Below, in pieces: positions 40,910-49,923 of a stretch of 64,000 nucleotides of DNA. The position numbers were made by a program, and so were the translations under genes. Numbering within the stretch: position 1 is the first letter of the stretch; every line of letters begins with the position of its first letter. The stretch is taken from positions 306,493 to 370,492 of the forward strand of contig NZ_JBHFEI010000004.1 of the NCBI RefSeq assembly GCF_041928815.1, read 5' to 3'. Below the pieces are notes generated by a model. It was not told the DNA's origin, searched no databases, and saw only the letters and a list, made by a program, of their open reading frames with translations. Source of the DNA: JBHFEI01 sp041928815. GTDB lineage: Bacteria; Pseudomonadota; Alphaproteobacteria; Rhizobiales; Rhizobiaceae.

Positions 40910-40985
40910 CGTCTTCATCTCCAAACTCACTCCCGAGAGATATGGGGTGAGACGGAGAAATTGCAAATGCCGCTTCGATAAGGGG

Positions 40986-41999
40986 TCAGCGCCGCGCGAG
41001 GATCTTCGCGACGTCCATGGCGAAATAGCTGAGGATCCCGTCGCAGCCGGCGCGCTTGAACGAGAGCAGGGTCTCGAGCATGACGCGCTCGCCGTCGATC
41101 CAGCCGTTCGCGGCCGCCGCCTTCACCATCGTGTATTCGCCGGAGACCTGGTAGGCGAAGACCGGCAGACCGTAGGCCTCCTTCAGCCGCCAGCAGATGT
41201 CGAGATAGGGAAGGCCGGGCTTGACCATCAGCATGTCGGCGCCCTCGTCGACGTCGAGCCCGGCGTCGCGCACCGCCTCCGTGCCGTTGGCCGGGTCGAT
41301 GTAATAGCTCTTCTTGTCGCCCTTCAGCAGCCCGCCGGTGCCGATCGCCTCGCGATAGGGGCCGTAGAAGGCGGAGGCGAATTTCGTCGCATAGGCCATG
41401 ATGCCGACGCCCTGGTGGCCGGCCGCGTCGAGGGCCGCGCGGATCGCGCCGATCCGCCCGTCCATCATGTCGGAAGGGGCGATGATGTCCGCGCCGGCAT
41501 CGGCCTGGATCACGGCGGCCCGCGCGATCGCCTCGACCGTCTCGTCGTTGACGATCTCGCCGTCGCGCAGGATCCCGTCATGGCCGTGGCTGGTGAAGGG
41601 ATCGAGCGCCACGTCGGTGATGATGCCGATCTCCGGCACGGCCGCCTTGATCGCGCGCGTCGCCGTGTTGATCAGGTTGTCGGCGGCAAGGCTGTTCGAT
41701 CCGGCCTCGTCGCGCAGCGCCATCTCGATGTTCGGGAAGGTCGCGATCGCGGGAATGCCGAGGCCGGCGGCCGCCTTCGCGGCTTCCACCGCCCTGTCCA
41801 CGCTCATCCGCTCGACACCCGGCATCGCCGCGATCGGCTCGGTGATGCCGGTTCCCGGAACGAGGAAGATCGGCCAGATCAGGTCGTCGACGGAGAGCGT
41901 GTTTTCCCGCACCATGCGCCGCGTCCAGTCGGCCTTGCGGTTTCGGCGCATGCGGCGGTGGCCGGTGATCCGGTCGACGAGATGGGTCCTGTCCGTCAT
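40986..41999 (-). CDS. hemB: Delta-aminolevulinic acid dehydratase (porphobilinogen synthase)
   Basis: HemB joins two aminolevulinate molecules to porphobilinogen in heme synthesis. The 337-residue protein has RRMRRNRKADWTRRMVREN at the N-terminus, the metal/active-site segment ITDVALDPFTSHGHDG, the Schiff-base Lys regions MAYATKFASAFYGPYREA and DMLMVKPGLPYLDI, and VSGEYTMVKAAA. The metal segment has Asp/Thr/Ser in place of the zinc cysteines of other HemB forms, consistent with a magnesium-type enzyme. The ATG at 41999 follows AAGGAAAG. It is the first gene of the hemB-RDD unit and diverges from the DUF6163 gene. Confidence 0.96.
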   Translation of the reverse strand: MTDRTHLVDRITGHRRMRRNRKADWTRRMVRENTLSVDDLIWPIFLVPGTGITEPIAAMPGVERMSVDRAVEAAKAAAGLGIPAIATFPNIEMALRDEAGSNSLAADNLINTATRAIKAAVPEIGIITDVALDPFTSHGHDGILRDGEIVNDETVEAIARAAVIQADAGADIIAPSDMMDGRIGAIRAALDAAGHQGVGIMAYATKFASAFYGPYREAIGTGGLLKGDKKSYYIDPANGTEAVRDAGLDVDEGADMLMVKPGLPYLDICWRLKEAYGLPVFAYQVSGEYTMVKAAAANGWIDGERVMLETLLSFKRAGCDGILSYFAMDVAKILARR

Positions 42000-42175
42000 G
42001 GCGGCGCTTTCCTTCGTGCAGTGTCGTCGCGATGGCCGCGTTCCTAGCACGACCTTCGACCTCCGCAAAAGCGGCTGCGACGCGATACCGTCGCCGCCCC
42101 CGGCGCGATGCGCGTCAGAACCCCCGTTTCCGCGCGGCTCTAGGCGCGGCGGGCGGCCGGATCTATCGTGGCGCC

Positions 42176-42613
42176 ATGGTTGATGATTCTGTCCATGTTC
42201 CGAAGCCGCTTCTGGTCGAAACGCTCCTCGGCCTCCTGCTGCGCCTCGTCGCGGTGTTCGGCCTGTGGTTCGGCCTCAGCTACTGGGCGATGCTGATCGG
42301 CTTCTCCTATGGCGGGCGCGGCCGCTTCGATCTCTTGCAGCCGGCCTGGCGGGCCGGCGCCACCGTGCTTGCCGTCGTCTATCCCGTCGCCTCCGTCGGC
42401 CTGTGGCTGAAAGTGTCCTGGGGCCCGGTTCTCTGGGTGGTGGCGGCCGTCGTCGAGATCGTGCTCTTCGAGTTCTACCCGACGGCCTTCGGCACCAAGC
42501 CGCTGCTCGTCGCCATGCACGCGGCGATCGCCACCTGCTTCATCGTCTTCCGCCTTGCCGTCGCCTACCGCCGCCTCGTCCAGGCGCGCCGGGTAAGCAC
42601 TGATTCACCCTGA
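42176..42613 (+). CDS. DUF6163 family membrane protein
   Basis: The 145-residue protein begins MVDDSVHVPKPLLVETLLGL and has four hydrophobic helices (about 14-40, 55-75, 78-98, 105-125). It shows a charged PAWR loop and the VEIVLFEFYPTAFG segment recognisable in rhizobial proteins found between hemB and ldtR. The function is unknown, but the conserved position beside a cell-wall regulator suggests an envelope role. I chose the ATG at 42176; the frame upstream is Arg-rich and unlikely. Confidence 0.78.
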   Translation: MVDDSVHVPKPLLVETLLGLLLRLVAVFGLWFGLSYWAMLIGFSYGGRGRFDLLQPAWRAGATVLAVVYPVASVGLWLKVSWGPVLWVVAAVVEIVLFEFYPTAFGTKPLLVAMHAAIATCFIVFRLAVAYRRLVQARRVSTDSP

Positions 42614-42741
42614 CACAAGGCCTGTGGATAGTAAGTCCCCGTTAATGCTGGCGTTTAAGTAGAATTTTATCGGCATTCGATAGTGTCTCACTCAAGGCGG
42701 GAAACAAAGACAACCGCCAAACGAAACAGTGAGGCTGAACC

Positions 42742-43254
42742 ATGAACACCAAAGTCAAGCTGCAGGCCGTGCCTGCCAAGGATCCGCATGAAGACGCGAT
42801 CCGGTCGCTCTACATGGAATCGCTCCATCTGGTCGAGCGTCTTCATCGCCGGCTCCTCGACGTCATCAAGGACGAATTTGACCGCCAGGGCCGCAGCGAC
42901 GTCAACGCCGTCCAGGCGCTGCTCCTCTTCAACATCGGCAATTCGGAACTGACCGCCGGTGAACTGCGCTCGCGCGGCTACTATCTCGGCTCGAACGTTT
43001 CCTACAACGTGAAGAAGCTGGTCGATCTCGGCTTCATCAACCATCAGCGCTCGCGCATCGACCGCCGCTCGGTCCGCATCAGCCTGACCAAGACCGGCCA
43101 GGAGATCGCCGAGACCGTCAACAAGCTCTACGAGCGCCATATCGGCTCGATCCACAAAGTCGGCGGCATCGGCACGGACGAGTTCACCCAGATGAACAAG
43201 CTGCTGCAGCGCCTCGACCGCTTCTGGAACGACTCGATCATGTACCGGCTCTGA
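42742..43254 (+). CDS. ldtR: LdtR, MarR family transcriptional regulator
   Basis: LdtR controls an L,D-transpeptidase gene and osmotic tolerance in Sinorhizobium and Liberibacter. The 170-residue protein has a winged helix-turn-helix with the recognition region SELTAGELRSRGYYLGSNVS and the wing RSRIDRRSVRISLT, plus dimerisation helices at both ends (SLHLVERLHRRLLDVI; FTQMNKLLQRLDRFWND). The call matches LdtR in sequence pattern and in position before an L,D-transpeptidase gene. Its 128-bp upstream region is richer in A/T than the flanking genes and probably contains its promoter. Confidence 0.93.
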   Translation: MNTKVKLQAVPAKDPHEDAIRSLYMESLHLVERLHRRLLDVIKDEFDRQGRSDVNAVQALLLFNIGNSELTAGELRSRGYYLGSNVSYNVKKLVDLGFINHQRSRIDRRSVRISLTKTGQEIAETVNKLYERHIGSIHKVGGIGTDEFTQMNKLLQRLDRFWNDSIMYRL

Positions 43255-43597
43255 GCCCTTCCGCGGTATCGACACGGCGCGCGGGCTTTCCGCCCGGCGC
43301 CCGCGCCGTTGCAGCGGGACCGCACCGTCGAATTCCCTGACCGCATACCCGGCCATCATGCCGGGAGAGGACACGAATCAGCCATATTGCTGTGGCACCG
43401 CCGATGGCTCGAACGACAGGCTCCGGTCCCTCTTTCCATGGATCGCTGGCGGTCAGGGAGGCCGGCCTTGCCGCATGGCGTCCCGCCCTGCTCTCGCAGA
43501 TGTGATGTGCAGTGCAGCAGCCGGCGCGAGTTTGTTAACCGTGTTGATGATATTGCTGTCGCTTTAATGCGTCCGGGTTGATGAAGGTTTAGGGATC
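43255..43597. other. Gene-free spacer with the likely L,D-transpeptidase promoter
   Basis: This 343-bp region begins with a GC-rich hairpin near 43277-43308 that lacks a T-run, and ends in an A/T-rich segment (43531-43575) directly before the transpeptidase gene. That segment is the best place for the promoter and an LdtR site. I see no coding signal. Confidence 0.5.
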
Positions 43598-44923
43598 ATG
43601 TCGAAGAAGTGGGCTATCGAAGCTGTCTCCCGGCGCGCGTTCATGCGCAGCGCCGCATTCGCTGGCGCGAGCGCATGGGCCGGCGGCGCGCTGGCGCAGT
43701 CGGCACTCGACGAGATCATCAACGCCCCCCGCCGCGGCACCTGGGACGACCAGTTCGACGCGAAGGCCTCCCGCACCGCGACCGCCGTCGTCTCCAACAC
43801 GCCGACCTTCGGGCCGGAAACCATCGGCCACCTGCAGCAGGCGATCTTCGATTATCAGCAGATCGTCTCGAACGGCGGCTGGCCGCAGGTCAACGCGCCG
43901 GTCAAGCTGCAGCTCGGCGTCGCCGATCCTTCCGTTCAGCAGCTGCGCCAGCGCCTGATGATCTCCGGCGACCTGCCGCGCTCGGCCGGCCTCTCCAACT
44001 CCTTCGATTCCTATGTCGATGGCGCCGTCAAGCGCTTCCAGGCCCGCCATGGCCTGCCGGCCGACGGCGTCATGGGCGAATTCACCGTCAAGGCGATGAA
44101 CGTCTCGGCCGACATGCGGCTCGGCCAGCTCCAGACCAACCTCGTGCGGCTTCAGTCGATGTCGGGCGATCTCGGTCGCCGCTACGTCATGGTCAACATT
44201 CCGGCCGCCTCGATCGAGGCGGTCGAGAACGGCCGCATCGCGCTGCGCCACACGGCCGTCGTCGGCAAGATCGACCGCCAGTCGCCGATCCTCAACTCGA
44301 AGATCTACCAGGTCATCCTCAATCCCTACTGGACCGCGCCGCGCTCGATCATCCAGAAGGACATCATGCCGCTGATGCGCAAGGATCCGACCTATCTCTC
44401 GCGCAACGCCATCCGCCTCTTCGACGGCGCCGGCAACGAGGTCTCGCCCGATACGGTCGACTGGTTCGCCGACAAGGCGCCGAACCTGATGTTCCGCCAG
44501 GATCCCGGCAAGATCAACGCCATGTCGTCGACGAAGATCGACTTCCACAACGAGCATGCCGTCTACATGCACGACACGCCGCAGCAGGGCCTGTTCAACA
44601 AGCTGATGCGCTTCGAGTCCTCGGGCTGCGTGCGCGTGCAGAACGTGCGCGACCTGTCGACCTGGCTGCTGAAGGAAACGCCCGGCTGGTCGCGCCAGCA
44701 GATCGAGGCGACGATCAAGCGCGGCGTCAACACGCCGATCAAGCTCGCCGAGGAAGTGCCGGTCTATTTCACCTACATCACCGCCTGGTCGGCGAAGGAC
44801 GGCGTCGTGCAGTTCCGCGACGACATCTACCAGCGCGACGGCGAGATGCAGCTGGCGCTGCAGACCCCGTTCGGCCTCGAGGGCGGCGTGGCCGCGGTCG
44901 AGGAAGGCAACCTGCCGCAATAG
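43598..44923 (+). CDS. Periplasmic L,D-transpeptidase (YkuD domain)
   Basis: Such enzymes form 3-3 peptidoglycan cross-links or attach proteins to the wall. The 441-residue precursor has a Tat-like signal (SRRAFMR then a hydrophobic stretch, cleavage after GALAQ). A peptidoglycan-binding domain (about 105-170; VDGAVKRFQARHGLPADGVM) precedes the YkuD catalytic domain with YMHDTPQQGLFNK and the active-site motif SSGCVRVQN, with Cys344 as nucleophile. This is the LdtP type regulated by LdtR in related bacteria. A terminator follows the gene. Confidence 0.92.
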   Translation: MSKKWAIEAVSRRAFMRSAAFAGASAWAGGALAQSALDEIINAPRRGTWDDQFDAKASRTATAVVSNTPTFGPETIGHLQQAIFDYQQIVSNGGWPQVNAPVKLQLGVADPSVQQLRQRLMISGDLPRSAGLSNSFDSYVDGAVKRFQARHGLPADGVMGEFTVKAMNVSADMRLGQLQTNLVRLQSMSGDLGRRYVMVNIPAASIEAVENGRIALRHTAVVGKIDRQSPILNSKIYQVILNPYWTAPRSIIQKDIMPLMRKDPTYLSRNAIRLFDGAGNEVSPDTVDWFADKAPNLMFRQDPGKINAMSSTKIDFHNEHAVYMHDTPQQGLFNKLMRFESSGCVRVQNVRDLSTWLLKETPGWSRQQIEATIKRGVNTPIKLAEEVPVYFTYITAWSAKDGVVQFRDDIYQRDGEMQLALQTPFGLEGGVAAVEEGNLPQ

Positions 44924-44948
44924 GCTCTGAAAGCGACATCGACCTTAG

Positions 44949-44988
44949 GGCCGCAGCCGGGAAAACCCCGCCTGCGGCCTTTGCGTTT
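44949..44988 (+). terminator. Terminator after the L,D-transpeptidase gene
   Basis: GGCCGCAG (44949-44956) pairs with CTGCGGCC (44972-44979) with inner CGGG/CCCG pairs, followed by TTTGCGTTT. It separates this gene from glyA. Confidence 0.8.
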
Positions 44989-45108
44989 CAGGCCTCCGCC
45001 GCTCAGGGCCGGACAGGCGCCGAAATGGCGCAAACCGCACAGCGGAACTTGCTCTTGCCGTGTCAGGAAGCTAAAGACGTGCCACCTTCCTTGCCAGGAG
45101 CCCAAGCG

Positions 45109-46404
45109 ATGCCTGCAGAGACCAACGACGCCTTCTTCACCCGTCCGCTCGCCGAAAGCGATCCGGAAATCTTCGGCGCGATCGAGAAGGAACTCGGCCG
45201 CCAGCGCCACGAGATCGAGCTGATCGCCTCGGAGAACATCGTCTCGCGCGCCGTGCTCGAGGCGCAGGGCTCGATCATGACCAACAAATATGCGGAAGGC
45301 TATCCGGGCAAGCGCTACTACGGCGGCTGCCAGTTCGTCGACATCGCCGAGGAACTGGCGATCGAGCGGGCGAAGAAACTCTTCGGCGTCAATTTCGCCA
45401 ACGTGCAGCCGAATTCCGGCAGCCAGATGAACCAGGCCGTGTTCCTGGCGCTGCTGCAGCCCGGCGACACCTTCATGGGCCTCGACCTCAATTCCGGCGG
45501 ACACCTGACGCACGGTTCCCCGGTCAACATGTCCGGCAAGTGGTTCAACGTCGTCTCCTATGGCGTGCGCGAGGACGATCACCGGCTCGACATGGATGCG
45601 GTGGCCGAGAAGGCGCGCACCCACAAGCCGAAGCTGATCATCGCCGGCGGCACCGCCTATTCCCGCATCTGGGACTGGAAGCGGTTCCGCGAGATCGCCG
45701 ACGAGGTCGGTGCGTATCTCATGGTGGACATGGCCCACATCGCCGGCCTCGTCGCCGGCGGCCAGCATCCCTCGCCCTTCCCGCACTGCCATGTCGCGAC
45801 GACGACGACGCACAAGTCGCTGCGCGGGCCCCGCGGCGGCATGATCCTCACCAATGAGGAGGATCTGGCGAAGAAGTTCAACTCGGCCGTCTTCCCCGGG
45901 CTTCAGGGCGGGCCGCTGATGCATGTCATCGCCGCCAAGGCGGTCGCGTTCGGAGAGGCGCTGCAGCCTTCGTTCCGCGACTATGCCGCGCAGATCGTCC
46001 GCAATGCCCAGACGCTCGCCGAGACGCTCAAGGCCGGTGGCCTCGACATCGTCTCGGGCGGCACCGACAACCACCTGATGCTGGTCGACCTGCGGAAGAA
46101 GAACGCCACCGGCAAGCGCGCCGAGGCAGCCCTCGGGCGCGCCTATATCACCTGCAACAAGAACGGCATCCCTTTCGATCCGGAAAAGCCCTTCGTCACC
46201 TCCGGCGTCCGCCTCGGCACGCCGGCCGGCACGACGCGCGGCTTCAAGGAAGCGGAGTTCACCGAGATCGGCAACCTGATCGTCGAGGTGCTCGACGGGC
46301 TGAAGGCGGCGAACTCGGACGAGGGCAATGCCGCCGTCGAGGCCGGCGTGCGCGGGAAGGTGGTGGCGCTCACCGAACGCTTCCCGATGTACGGCTACCT
46401 GTAA
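45109..46404 (+). CDS. glyA: Serine hydroxymethyltransferase
   Basis: GlyA interconverts serine and glycine and supplies one-carbon units using PLP. The 431-residue protein has IELIASENIVSRAVLEAQGS, NKYAEGYPGKRYYGGCQFVD, MVDMAHIAGLVAGG and the PLP lysine motif TTTTHKSLRGPRGG. The ATG at 45109 follows AGGAG and gives the standard N-terminus (DAFFTRPLAESDPEIF). nrdR begins 10 bp after the stop, starting the run glyA-nrdR-ribD-ribE. Confidence 0.97.
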   Translation: MPAETNDAFFTRPLAESDPEIFGAIEKELGRQRHEIELIASENIVSRAVLEAQGSIMTNKYAEGYPGKRYYGGCQFVDIAEELAIERAKKLFGVNFANVQPNSGSQMNQAVFLALLQPGDTFMGLDLNSGGHLTHGSPVNMSGKWFNVVSYGVREDDHRLDMDAVAEKARTHKPKLIIAGGTAYSRIWDWKRFREIADEVGAYLMVDMAHIAGLVAGGQHPSPFPHCHVATTTTHKSLRGPRGGMILTNEEDLAKKFNSAVFPGLQGGPLMHVIAAKAVAFGEALQPSFRDYAAQIVRNAQTLAETLKAGGLDIVSGGTDNHLMLVDLRKKNATGKRAEAALGRAYITCNKNGIPFDPEKPFVTSGVRLGTPAGTTRGFKEAEFTEIGNLIVEVLDGLKAANSDEGNAAVEAGVRGKVVALTERFPMYGYL

Positions 46405-46414
46405 GCCGCACGCC

Positions 46415-46888
46415 ATGCGCTGCCCCTATTGCGGTTCGGAAGACAGCCAGGTGAAGGATTCGCGTCCGGCGGAGGATGGCGGCGCCATCCGCCGCAGGCG
46501 CGTCTGCCCGGACTGCGGGGGACGGTTCACCACGTTCGAGCGCGTGCAGCTTCGCGAACTGATGGTCCTGAAGAAGTCGGGCCGGAAGGTGCCGTTCGAG
46601 CGCGACAAGCTGGCGCGCTCATTCGAGATCGCTCTGCGCAAGCGCCCTGTCGATCGCGATCGGGTCGACCGCGCCGTCTCCGGCATCGTTCGGCGCCTCG
46701 AAAGCTCCGGTGAGACCGAGATCGCCTCCGAGGAGATCGGCCTGCAGGTGCTCGAGGCGCTGAAGGGCCTCGACGACGTCGCCTTCGTCCGCTACGCCTC
46801 GGTCTACCGGGATTTTTCCCATGCCGACGATTTCGAGAAGGTGATCGCCGAAATCAACGCCAAGATCGCCCGCGATCCGGGCGTGTGA
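46415..46888 (+). CDS. nrdR: Transcriptional repressor NrdR
   Basis: NrdR represses ribonucleotide reductase genes in response to ATP/dATP. The 157-residue protein has the N-terminal zinc ribbon (MRCPYCGSEDSQVKDSR and CPDCGGRFTTFE, Cys3, 6, 31, 34) and the ATP-cone (VLKKSGRKVPFERDKLARSF) with the C-terminal LKGLDDVAFVRYASVYRDF. Length is typical. The stop overlaps the GTG of the ribD frame, so ribD translation is probably coupled. Confidence 0.97.
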   Translation: MRCPYCGSEDSQVKDSRPAEDGGAIRRRRVCPDCGGRFTTFERVQLRELMVLKKSGRKVPFERDKLARSFEIALRKRPVDRDRVDRAVSGIVRRLESSGETEIASEEIGLQVLEALKGLDDVAFVRYASVYRDFSHADDFEKVIAEINAKIARDPGV

Positions 46889-48054
46889 CGATGGCCGGCG
46901 CCGACGAACGCTTCATGGCGGCGGCCCTTCGCCTGTCGCGCCGGCATCTCGGCCTCACCGATACCAATCCCTCCGTCGCCTGCCTGATCGTCCGGGAGGA
47001 CGTCGTCGTCGGCACGGCCGTCACCGCGATCGGCGGCCGTCCTCATGCCGAGACGCAGGCGCTTGCCGAGGCAGGCGCGCGCGCGCGCGGTGCGACCGCC
47101 TATGTGACGCTCGAACCCTGCGCCCATCACGGCCGCACGCCGCCTTGCTGCGACGCGCTGATCGCCGCCGGCATCGTCCGCGTCGTCGTCTGCGTCACCG
47201 ACCCGGACGAGCGCGTCTTCGGCGAGGGCATCGCCCGCATGCATGCGGCCGGCATCGAGGTGATGACCGACCTGCTGCGCCCCGAGGGAGAGAAGGCGCT
47301 CTCGGCCTATCTCAGCCGCAAGCGCCGCCACCGTCCCGAAGTGACGCTGAAGCTCGCGGTCTCCGCCGACGGGATGATCGGGCGCAAGGGCGTGGGGCAG
47401 GTGCCGATCACCGGCGCGATCGCCCGCGCCCAGACCCATCGCATGCGCGCCGAAAGCGACGCTATCCTTGTCGGCCTCGGCACGGCGCTCGCCGACGATC
47501 CGGAACTGACCTGCCGCCTGCCGGGTCTTGAGCAGCGCTCGCCGCTGAGGATCGTGCTCGACCGCCGGCTCGACCTGCCGTTGGCCTCGAGGCTCGTCGC
47601 CACCGCCGGCACGGTGCCGCTCATCGTCGTCGCCGAGGCGCCTGCGCCTGACGCCGAGTCAGCGGCCTCGCCCGCAGTGCCGGAGGTTCACGCCGGGTCG
47701 GCCTTGCGCGCCGATCCTCGCCACGATGCCGACGGCTTCGCGCGGCGCCGCGCTGCGCTGGAACGGGAGGGCGCCGCCATCCTCCTGACGGAGCGGCACC
47801 ATCTTCACGACCTTCTTGGCCGCCTGAGCGCGCGCGGCCTGTCCTCGCTGATGGTGGAAGGGGGCGCGGCCATCGCGCGTGCCTTCCTGGAGGCCGATCT
47901 CGTCGACAGGATCGCGCTCTTCACCGGCCCTAGGAGCATTGGCGAAGGCGGCATCGCATCCCCATGTGTGGACGGGCGGATCGACGGGTTCGCGCCGGTC
48001 GGGCGCGCGGTCTTCGGGCCGGACCGCTATACGGAATATGAAAGAGAAAGCTGA
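46885..48054 (+). CDS. ribD: Bifunctional diaminohydroxyphosphoribosylaminopyrimidine deaminase / reductase
   Basis: RibD performs two early steps of riboflavin synthesis. The 389-residue protein has the zinc deaminase site (HAETQAL; EPCAHHGRTPPCCDAL) in its first half and the NADPH-dependent reductase in the second (TLKLAVSADGMIG; LRIVLDRRLDLP; GLSSLMVEGGAAIARAFL). The GTG at 46885 overlaps the nrdR stop; an ATG two codons later (46891) is equally plausible. Residues about 250-290 form a variable acidic insert. ribE starts at the TGATG overlap. Confidence 0.94.
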   Translation: MTMAGADERFMAAALRLSRRHLGLTDTNPSVACLIVREDVVVGTAVTAIGGRPHAETQALAEAGARARGATAYVTLEPCAHHGRTPPCCDALIAAGIVRVVVCVTDPDERVFGEGIARMHAAGIEVMTDLLRPEGEKALSAYLSRKRRHRPEVTLKLAVSADGMIGRKGVGQVPITGAIARAQTHRMRAESDAILVGLGTALADDPELTCRLPGLEQRSPLRIVLDRRLDLPLASRLVATAGTVPLIVVAEAPAPDAESAASPAVPEVHAGSALRADPRHDADGFARRRAALEREGAAILLTERHHLHDLLGRLSARGLSSLMVEGGAAIARAFLEADLVDRIALFTGPRSIGEGGIASPCVDGRIDGFAPVGRAVFGPDRYTEYERES

Positions 48055-48671
48055 TGTTTACCGGCATTGTCACCGATATCGGCCGCGTCGCGGCCGTCAC
48101 CCCGATGAATGCGGGCCTGCGCCTCCGGATCGCCACCGCCTATGATCCGGCATCGATCGACATCGGCGCCTCGATCGCCTGTTCGGGCGTCTGCCTGACG
48201 GTGACCGCGCTGCCGGAGGCCGGCAGCAACGCGTCCTGGTTCGAGGCCGAGGCCTGGGAGGAGGCGCTGCGGCTGACGACCATCGCCGGCTGGCGGGAGG
48301 GAACCCGGATCAATCTCGAACGGTCGCTGAAGATCGGCGACGAGCTCGGCGGCCATCTGGTCTCCGGCCATGTCGACGGCACCGCCGAGATCCTGTCGGT
48401 CGAGGCGGAAGGTGACGCGACGCGCTTCCGGCTCCGCGCGCCCGAGTCTCTCGCCCGCTTCGTCGCGCCGAAAGGGTCGGTGGCGCTCGACGGCACCTCG
48501 CTTACCGTCAATGCGGTCGACGGCGCCGAGTTCGACGTGCTTTTGATCCGGCATTCGCTGGAAGTGACGACCTGGGGGGCGCTGAAGGCCGGCGACCGCG
48601 TCAATTTCGAGGTCGACACGATGGCGCGCTACGCGGCCCGCCTCGCCGCGTTCCCCGCGCCGCAGGGCTGA
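48054..48671 (+). CDS. ribE: Riboflavin synthase, alpha subunit
   Basis: This trimeric enzyme dismutates two lumazine molecules into riboflavin and a pyrimidine. The 205-residue protein is a tandem of two lumazine-binding barrels: the first begins MFTGIVTDIGRV with IACSGVCLTV, and the second has GGHLVSGHVDGTAEI and SVALDGTSLTVNAV. The start overlaps the ribD stop (TGATG). ribH is separated from it by a GNAT gene on the opposite strand, so the pathway cluster is split. Confidence 0.96.
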   Translation: MFTGIVTDIGRVAAVTPMNAGLRLRIATAYDPASIDIGASIACSGVCLTVTALPEAGSNASWFEAEAWEEALRLTTIAGWREGTRINLERSLKIGDELGGHLVSGHVDGTAEILSVEAEGDATRFRLRAPESLARFVAPKGSVALDGTSLTVNAVDGAEFDVLLIRHSLEVTTWGALKAGDRVNFEVDTMARYAARLAAFPAPQG

Positions 48672-48674
48672 CGC

Positions 48675-49193
48675 TCAGCGCTCGAAGATGATCACGTTGG
48701 CGCCGTGATAGACGGTGCGGTGCACCTCCTCGAACCGAAGCTTGACGGCGACGCGCAGCGAGGCGGTGTTGGCGATGTCGATGATGCAGGTCTTCTTCAG
48801 CGCCGGAAACTGCTCGTCGCCCCAGCGCAGCGCCGCATCGACCGCCTCCGTCGCAAGGCCGCGGCCATGGGCGAGGGGAGAGAGCGCCCACCCCGTCTCC
48901 ATCATGCCCTCGAGCGACGGGGTGATCACCCGGTGCAGGTCGTGGAATCCGGCCTCGCCGATGAAGGCGCCGGTCTCCCGGTCCTGGATGGCGAAGAAGC
49001 CGAAGCCGAAATAATACCACATCCCCACCTGGCGCAGGAAACGGGTCCAGGCCTGTTCGCGCGAGAAGGGAACGCCGCCGATATAGCGCGTGACGTTCGG
49101 GTCGGCGAAAAGCGTGGTATACGTGTTGAAGTCGTCGCGGCGGTAGGGACGCAGGATCAGCCGGTCGGTTTCGATCGTCGGGATATGCGGCAT
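48675..49193 (-). CDS. GNAT family N-acetyltransferase (RimJ-like)
   Basis: The 172-residue protein has ETDRLILRPYRRDDFNTY at the N-terminus, GFGFFAIQDRETGAFIGEAG and the acetyl-CoA loop LSPLAHGRGLATEAVDAAL, typical of the RimJ/RimL branch. It then has NTASLRVAVKLRFEEV. The substrate is unknown. It is encoded against the flanking rib genes, ending 3 bp from the ribE stop, and so interrupts the usual riboflavin cluster. Confidence 0.9.
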   Translation of the reverse strand: MPHIPTIETDRLILRPYRRDDFNTYTTLFADPNVTRYIGGVPFSREQAWTRFLRQVGMWYYFGFGFFAIQDRETGAFIGEAGFHDLHRVITPSLEGMMETGWALSPLAHGRGLATEAVDAALRWGDEQFPALKKTCIIDIANTASLRVAVKLRFEEVHRTVYHGANVIIFER

Positions 49194-49467
49194 CGCGGTT
49201 TTTCGCCTGGTGGGTCCTCACAACGAAGAGTGGCCGCGAATCGTTAAAATTTTCCGTTTGTGCCGCGTGGCAGGCATGCAGGAAAAACGCTTGCCTTGCG
49301 CCGTCGGGCGTGGTTTGACCGCCCGCGCGGGTCCCTGTCGATCCGCGCTCTCCGCCCCGTGCCTTGCCTCGTCGGCCATGGGGCTTCAAACGCGCCCGTG
49401 CGAAGGCCCCGGCCGGATCCGTGGCCCTTTGCCCGGGCATGAACGACGAACCGACAAGGGTGTGGCG

Positions 49468-49923
49468 ATGAGCGACAATCCGCATATTCTGATCGTTGAA
49501 GCGCGCTATCACGGGCCGATCGCCGACGCGCTTCTGGACGGCGCGACCCATGCCCTTTCCGAGGCCGGCGCGAGCTATGACGTCGTCACGGTGCCCGGTG
49601 CCCTCGAGATCCCGGCGGCGATCGCCATGGCGCTCGACGCGATGGACGAGGACGGCGTGCACTATGATGGCTTCGTCGCGCTCGGCATGGTGATGCGGGG
49701 CGAGACCTACCATTTCGACGTGGTCGCCAACGAGTCCGCCCGCGCGCTGATGGACCTCGCCGTCAGCGAGAGCCTCGCGCTCGGCAACGGCATCATCACC
49801 GTCGAGAGCCTGGACCAGGCCTGGGCGCGCGGAAAGCGCGACGACAAGGATGTCGGCGGCTTTGCCGCCAAGGCGGCGCTGACGATGGTGGCGCTGCGCC
49901 GCAAGCTCGGAGGTGACGCGTGA
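49468..49923 (+). CDS. ribH: 6,7-dimethyl-8-ribityllumazine synthase
   Basis: RibH condenses the pyrimidine precursor with dihydroxybutanone phosphate. The 151-residue protein has ILIVEARYHGPIADALLDGA, TVPGALEIPAAI and the catalytic block GMVMRGETYHFDVVANESAR with the conserved His. The ATG at 49468 follows AAGGGTG. nusB overlaps its stop (GTGA). The leader upstream (49194-49467) shows no FMN riboswitch pattern that I can see. Confidence 0.95.
   Translation: MSDNPHILIVEARYHGPIADALLDGATHALSEAGASYDVVTVPGALEIPAAIAMALDAMDEDGVHYDGFVALGMVMRGETYHFDVVANESARALMDLAVSESLALGNGIITVESLDQAWARGKRDDKDVGGFAAKAALTMVALRRKLGGDA

Noticed and set aside
42616..42630. DnaA-box-like TGTGGATAG
   Set aside because: Single site with a mismatch; no cluster or other origin features nearby.
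42640..42665. CtrA-like TTAA-spacer-TTAA pair upstream of ldtR
   Set aside because: The spacing is nine bases rather than the seven required.
49194..49467. Possible FMN riboswitch before ribH
   Set aside because: No conserved FMN-element blocks or matching stem arrangement could be found in the leader.
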